Assembly (NCBI RefSeq): GCF_964275005.1
Contig: NC_092700.1
Location: forward strand, 16,834,617-16,898,616
Origin: Diadema setosum
Lineage: Eukaryota; Echinodermata; Echinoidea; Diadematoida; Diadematidae
Reading direction: 5' to 3'
DNA: 64,000 nucleotides
Below are positions 58,481-64,000 of this stretch, piece after piece; the stretch's first letter is position 1, and each line of letters starts with the position of its first letter. The translations under genes and the position numbers were made by a program. Below the pieces are notes generated by a model. It had not been told where the DNA came from and searched no databases. It was given only the letters and a program-made list of their open reading frames with translations.

Positions 58481-59510
58481 TCAATTCAATTCAAATTATT
58501 TCACATGCTAAAAAGAAAACATCACGTTCACAATAAAACAGAAGAGAAAAATGTATACAAACATAGCACGTGAGGGATCAGTAAAGGCCGTATAAAGCCT
58601 ATCGTGGCCGATTCCCTTACAACAATAAATAGGACCCAATTTACATCAAAGGAACAAAAACAGCAATGAAACATCACAACAATAAAAAAGGGGAAAATGG
58701 CAAAATTATTTCAATAATTACTCAATTGCACTTTGGATTAAAAACATTTTGTACGTTTAAAAGATGACAGTGTTGGACTCTCTTTAATAAAAATTGGCAA
58801 CTCATTCCAGCATTTTGCTCCAGTGTATCTAATTGTAGTCTCTGAGAACTTATATCTGTAAAAAGGTAAACATATCTCGTTGGCACGTCTAGTGTTGTAG
58901 GCATGGATTGCACTATTTGGGGTAAACGAATTATGGAACGTGACAGGTAAGACACCTTTAAAGTATGAAAACATAAATGTAGCCACTTGTAATTGCACAA
59001 TTTGATCAATTTGATCAATTTTCAATTTCTTAAACAGTACTGCAGTGTGTGTGTACGGATTTACATTACAGAGTATTCTTATTGCACGCTTTTGTAACAT
59101 CAAAACACGGTTCAATGAATATAACGAACTATGACCCCATATTATTGCACAATACGTTAAATGGGGGGAAATCATTGTATGGTACATTGTCAAAAGAATT
59201 TTTAAAGGAAATATATGTTTCAGATAATTCATGACACCAACAATTCTACTTATTTTGATACAAATATCATCAAAATGACCTTTCCATGTTAAACCATCAT
59301 CAATTGTAACACCAAGAAATTTTACTCTATTGACCTGCTTGATTTTGACATTACCTATATATATTTGTAAAACGTCTTCATCTATTACCTTATTCTTTGT
59401 CTTAAATACCATATAGCATGTTTTATCAATATTTAAAACCAAACGATTTGCAGTAAACCAAAAATACACTTTCTGCATTTCAGAATTAATCATATTGTAC
59501 ATGATATGCT
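58481..59510 (-). pseudogene. CR1-like LINE, C-terminal half with long open frame
   Basis: The minus strand reads FTANRLVLNIDKTCYMVFKT (about 59440), VNRVKFLGVTIDDGLTWKGH (about 59300), LTYCAIIWGHSS (about 59130), LQKRAIRILC, then AYNTRRANEICLPF and YTGAKCWNELPIFIK, ending near 58738. This is the post-RT and C-terminal part of a CR1-like ORF2, open for about 250 codons. The catalytic RT motifs are absent, so it is truncated at about 59500. The 3' end carries TTGAATTGAATTGAATA at about 58481. Confidence 0.9.
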
Positions 59511-59629
59511 GTGTACGAGTGCGTGCGTGTGTCGGATGTAGGTATATGGGTGGGATGGGGAGATTGTGTATGCGTATGCATGTGTGTAACGTGTCGTAAG
59601 GTGTGCTGTGTGAGCGCGTAGTATTGTGC

Positions 59630-59656
59630 ATGTGCGTGTGTGTGTGTGTGTGTGTG
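59630..59656. repeat. (GT)n microsatellite
   Basis: A GT run just upstream of the third LINE tail. Confidence 0.9.
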
Positions 59657-59730
59657 AAATATGGTGGTATTTTGTGCAATAATATTGATATGAAGCAGAT
59701 ACCATTACAAGTATGCGTGATTGCAGTAAA

Positions 59731-59960
59731 GTAATTCAATTCAATTCAATGTTTTACTTCATTTTCCAACAAAAAAGATAAAATGAACATCACTTTTTTG
59801 ATAACAGAAATTAAGGTGCGTAAAGTATAACATGAAAGAATGAATATACAATGATTGTACCACCTTATAATGATTATACACTATCATATAACTCAAGTGA
59901 TTAGAAGTAATTATACAGTTATCCCCCCCCCCCTCTACCCGCAAGTTTTTGTTTCTGTTT
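59731..59960 (-). mobile_element. LINE 3' end
   Basis: AATTCAATTCAATTCAATG (minus-strand tail), then ATTTTCCAAC, with the layout of the two LINE ends at 56419 and 58481. No coding sequence is retained. Confidence 0.6.
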
Positions 59961-60360
59961 CGGTTCCGTCGATATACTCAAAATTAACTGTACTCAACAA
60001 CATTGTGACTATATAGCATAGGCCCTACGGTCATGTGTATGTGACAGGCAGGAGAGCTGGGTTTGTTTGACATTAAATTTTGAAGTCTGCACTGGAGGTA
60101 GACCAGTCTGGGCTCCGTCCCCTTTTCCTTGGTGCGATAAACCAAGAGAGGGCGCAAATTTTCTGATTGCGATTTAAAGGGGCATAGTCCCGGTAGTGTA
60201 GAGGGCGCTGTTGATGATACTGCCGATCACTGTTAGCATTGATACGAACATTACCGAAGTTGAGCTGTCATCAGGAGTGAAGTGCGTAGGTGTTGCTAAG
60301 TAACGTTGCCTTCGTTGTCTTCTCTGCGCATCGCGCAGTCTGTAGTAATGCCAGTGTGCG
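59961..60360. other. No gene recognised; GC-richer stretch
   Basis: CG-containing sequence rises from about 60200 and could be an upstream region of the tentative exon at 60381. Confidence 0.3.
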
Positions 60361-60380
60361 TGCATATGTGCTTGTTAATA

Positions 60381-60514
60381 TGACATCACAAAAGAAGTTT
60401 GCTAAAGCTGTCATCCCCCTCAGCCGAATCATGAGCCGAACTGTGATCGGACCACTGACTACAGTGGATCGGACTTCTTCGCACTCGGGAAGTGGGCCAA
60501 AGCGTAAGCGCTAA
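60381..60514 (+). CDS. Tentative short coding exon, basic peptide
   Basis: ATG at 60381 (AATATGACA context) opens MTSQKKFAKAVIPLSRIMSR through SGPKRKR and a stop at 60512-60514. A GTAAGC donor-like site occurs just before that stop (60504), so it could be a first exon. It shows no recognised domain, conserved neighbour or paralogue. An in-frame ATG at 60290 also exists. It may be chance. Confidence 0.2.
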
Positions 60515-60787
60515 AGAGGAGTCGATAGCGTAGGTCTCTATAGGAAACTTGCGCCGTGCGCCCGCGTACGCATTTGACTAAAACACCGGGACGCGATTTT
60601 TTTTTTCCGTAACCCTAACGCGTCGAAATTGCCAATTGTGGCACTTGAGCAAAGACTATCAAAGTACTAGTTGGTTGCGATACTTGTGTTGCTTTCTTGT
60701 ATACAGTACCATGGTCGTCTGCTAATCACAGAATCAGATTAGAATGTGAGAATGGCACGCCGCCTTGTGAACTGTCATAACAACGGC

Positions 60788-60839
<52 letters not shown>

Positions 60840-61601
60840 GTGTGCGTGTGCGTGTTTCCACTTCGCCATCGGCATCGCGTTCTGCTTTGCCGTCTGCTTA
60901 CACTACTGGTTGCTGACACTTTTCCTTTTGTCACTTGCGTTGTTAATGATATTAAATAATAAATATCATTTATTAAAGCGCTTATTACAATGTTTCTAAG
61001 CGCTGAGCGTCTCGATGAAAACATTAGAAAAGAGAAATTCAGTCATTGAGTACAAGATGCAAACTCGAAGTTTTCATCAATATCTTGCAAAAGTAAATTG
61101 GAAATCTAAGCTTGGAATGAATTATGATATAAGTATTATATAGGCCTATATAGGCGTACAACTGCAGCAATTGCTATTGTTAACATTGATCATGTTTATT
61201 AAGCCACGCAGAATCAGATTCGAAGTGGGCATTATGTCTAATTGGGTAACATGAATACACTACTTGGTTAATTTGGGTTTATACTTCTCCAACCTCACGA
61301 TGATTGTGCTTTAAAAAAAAAAAATGATTCAGAAAGGCGTAGTAGGCTCCTTTTTAGTTCAGGTTCATGTAGATCAAGATATATGATTAAATTCTCATGC
61401 ACTAACATCCAAGATGAAGATGGGGGAGGGAAGAGAAGCTGGGGGGAGAGTAATCATTGATTTCGATCGATAAAATCTCTATATTGATATATTAATTCAA
61501 TCAGCTTTATAAAGGCATTTTGAAACAGCATTTATAAAGCAAACAGCAACTCATTTTCATTCAAAATTATAATTATAATATCACGTACGGTTTGAATTGA
61601 T
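60515..61601. other. No gene recognised; (GT)n at 60792-60840
   Basis: A long GT microsatellite, an A-tract at 61313-61324 and a G-rich run at 61420-61450. Confidence 0.5.
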
Positions 61602-61885
61602 CTATCAATATAAATATGAAGAGTTTGTTTGCAAAAACCGATAAGTCCATATTTGTCAAATGGAGATATTTGCGATTTAAGGTCAAGAAAAATAAAGAGA
61701 ATAATAAGAAAATTCTTGCTTCTTTTGACCATAACTTCAAAAATATACCTTTATATGTACGAGTGACCAATATATCATTTAAAAGGTATTATTTTGTACT
61801 TTATGACAGAGATCGTACTTCAAAATCCTCAAAAATGGACTTATCGGTTTTTGCAAACAAACCCTTCATATATAGGTCTATATTT
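61602..61885. mobile_element. Foldback element with TTTGCAAAAACCGATAAG arms
   Basis: GTTTGTTTGCAAAAACCGAT (61622 onward) and its complement at 61843-61862, both extended by AAGTCCATnTTTG. About 280 bp, non-coding. Confidence 0.8.
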
Positions 61886-61974
61886 TTGGATGTTCACTTT
61901 ATCACTGCCAACCCTATAGTTCTCCTCATCAAGTGCCTCGTTACCTCTACCAAAACGACCATCAGTGAAGGAAA

Positions 61975-62470
61975 CCCAAACCCAAAGAGAAATGTGGATT
62001 GAGTGAAAGCAGCAACATTAGTAAAACACATCAGTGACAGTTAAAGGAAAATCGCACAATATTTTAAAAGATGCAAAAGTTATGCATTTTTAACGTTTTG
62101 ATGTTGGTACAACTGGATAAGGGGATACTTGAGTTCATGATATCATGTGTGGACAACAACATAAAGAAAATATAAAGAAAATCATAAAACATGTTTTCAC
62201 TTTTCTTGCGTAATGAAAGAACATTTGACTATAAAAACCGCTTTCAGAAAGTAGGGGGAATGATTATTGCCTTTAGCATAACTTATGTCAGTATCAATTA
62301 AGTTGATGGAATGTGTAATTTTCATGAAAAATGATTTCTTTGTGGAATTCTCTTCATGTTTTCTTTACATTGTTGTCCACACATGACGTCATGGACTCTA
62401 GTAGTCTCCTTATCCAGTGATTACAACACCAAAACTAGAAAAATGAATAATTTTTGTATCGATTGTCGGC
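61975..62470. mobile_element. Foldback element, second TTAA family, truncated ends
   Basis: AACCCAAAGAGAAATGTGG and ATTGAGTGAAAGCAGCAACA match 53770 onward. CTAGTAGTCTCCTTATCCAG matches the right arm. Neither the AGGG...CCCT termini nor TTAA is intact. Confidence 0.8.
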
Positions 62471-62659
62471 GCTCCAAAACTCGAGTTCTTGTTATACTCG
62501 TAACTTTTTATGAAACTTCATGATCGATATAATTATTATAGAAACAATCACCTGGCATTAACTGGTACAGATTCCCAGGAGGGTTCATGGGTTTATGAGT
62601 AATACACATTTGTCGAAGCGACTTGAAACGATCGTTTTATAATGTGTTGTTATTTGGCA

Positions 62660-62693
<34 letters not shown>

Positions 62694-62835
62694 TTTCTTT
62701 GCACCGAAAACTCGAGGGCGGGCGCCTGAAAGTGCAATGATTGCACCTTCCATGCACTATGTGTGTGTGTCTTTGTGTGTATGTGCGAGTGCGTGCAATG
62801 TGTGTTTGTGTGTTTGTGTGGGTGTGGTAGGTGTG
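62660..62835. repeat. GT-rich microsatellites
   Basis: (GT)n at 62662-62689 and interrupted GT/GC-rich runs at 62759-62830. Confidence 0.9.
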
Positions 62836-63157
62836 CAGTATATCGTTACTTGCAAAGTTTTGTGTATGCTAACGTAAAAAACGTATGATAATCAAGAGTT
62901 ATTCTGAAAGAAAATGAAAGCGAGGTCACAGCTGGTCGTTGTTCACGTCTGAAAAAGTAAACATTCTGGTCATAATCATTAAAATGTCAGAAATTGTGCA
63001 CTCTATTGTTAAAAAATGTTTGTTATTGAAACTTCACATGTTTTATGAACACATATTTATATATTTCAAGATTGAGCCTGCTGTGACCTAGTTTAGTAAC
63101 CATGTCATAAAGCATTACAAATTTTCCCCCTTAAACGTGCTAGCAACTATATATGAA
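62836..63157. other. No gene recognised
   Basis: AT-rich, without identified features. Confidence 0.45.
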
Positions 63158-63159
63158 TA

Positions 63160-63702
63160 CAGTCAAACCTGTCTATAGCGGCCACCCAAGGGAGACGGAA
63201 AAAGTGGCCGTTATAGACAGGTGGCCGCTATAGACAGGTAATCCAACTTTGTGTGCATTGCTTACATGTACATGTATCATCGTTGTATCCTTACATGTAC
63301 ATGTACAGTGTATGTGTGTACGTATGCATACACCGTGTTTCATGCATTTAACCATGCCGGTGTATATGATATTGTTGCACAGTAGCATGTTTACTGTTGC
63401 ATTATTATGACTGAATGAGGAATGAATGCAGCGGTGGCGATCACTGAACGTTGCTCGCACGGCTACCAAACAGAAAAATACGCTGAATTATCGGCTTGGC
63501 CTCGGCTCCATTGGGTTTTTGGCCGCTATAGACAGGTTAATATCTCCCGCGGGAAACAAAATTTGTGGCCGCTGGCCGCGTTAGAGAGGTGGCCGCTATA
63601 CACAGGGTCTTTAACAGGGCTTTTCTCTCGGGGGGATTTTGCAGTGGCCGCTATAGACAGGTGGCCGCTATAGACAGGTGGCCGCTAAGGCAGGTTTGAC
63701 TG
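63160..63702. mobile_element. Pogo-like MITE with iterated GGCCGCTATAGACAGGT
   Basis: TA|CAGTCAAACCTGTCTATAGC...GCAGGTTTGACTG|TA. Toward each end a 17-bp word, GGCCGCTATAGACAGGT, is repeated two to three times, in opposite orientation at the two ends. The CAGTCAAACC terminus is of the pogo/Tigger type. The interior is unique, non-coding sequence. Confidence 0.85.
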
Positions 63703-63704
63703 TA

Positions 63705-64000
63705 GGTGGTAGACGTAGATGTAAGGCTTAGGACATTTGCAGGAGTAGAGTAGGTTAGATTTTTATCATGATTGTACCTTGAGATGCTCACAAGCGCTTT
63801 ATTAGATCTTCAACTGAAATACTGATAAACCAACTGGCCACGACTTCAAAATGACGTCAAAATCACGTCCATTACCCTTGTCCTTGAAGAAAAGGCGTCT
63901 TTCAGATGTATTCCTTGTTTTCTTTTCCAATATACGTTAAAAAGTCATGAATTGACGTGTATACGACGTGCTCATGACGTTCTGACGTACATCTTGTCTT
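63705..64000. other. No gene recognised
   Basis: Repeated ACGTCA/GACGT words toward the window end, but no interpretable feature. Confidence 0.4.

Overview
The window is animal nuclear DNA: AT-rich, intron-bearing and packed with transposons. GT/AG-bounded exons, CR1-like LINE fragments, Tc1/mariner/pogo relatives, abundant foldback elements and the recurrent word TAGGCCTA suggest a marine deuterostome invertebrate. An echinoderm is my best guess, partly because elements with iterated inverted ends recall the sea-urchin TU foldback family. I cannot exclude a hemichordate or amphioxus. There are no prokaryotic features, CRISPR arrays or recognisable rRNA or tRNA genes.

One gene is convincingly complete: a four-exon SLC16/monocarboxylate-transporter-like (MFS) gene on the plus strand (exons 30389-30587, 46531-46671, 48756-49664, 50162-50325). 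Its phases all join cleanly to give 470 residues. Its first intron is about 15.9 kb and holds a 1.8 kb near-perfect palindrome, a ~210-bp satellite, LINE fragments, two GC-rich MITEs, a large degenerate repeat array and one candidate first exon of another gene (39344-39614). A TTAA-flanked foldback element begins immediately at its stop codon and supplies all of the visible 3' untranslated region. At 3.6-5.4 kb lies a 5'-truncated paralogue, duplicated together with its introns and broken by two frameshifts and two stops.

Layout: 0-3.6 kb, repeats without a gene; 3.6-5.4 kb, transporter pseudogene; 5.5-6.5 kb, an element carrying periodic AGGTCA repeats; 9.4-11.8 kb, a TTAA-flanked element with iterated ends, carrying a nested foldback and abutting a mariner-type transposase pseudogene; 13.6-24.5 kb, three tandem units of about 1.2-1.3 kb, each hit by different transposons and thus documenting each other's empty sites; 25-26 kb, a LINE fragment; 28.8-29.3 kb, a GC-rich MITE; 30.4-50.3 kb, the transporter gene; 50.7-56.4 kb, mostly repeats and unrecognised sequence; 56.4-60 kb, three minus-strand LINE 3' ends in a row; 63.2-63.7 kb, a pogo-like MITE.

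All coding sequence other than the transporter is transposon-derived or tentative. I found no defence or metabolic gene cluster. The most unusual material is structural: the intronic palindrome, the iterated-terminus elements, and insertion histories readable from duplicated empty sites.
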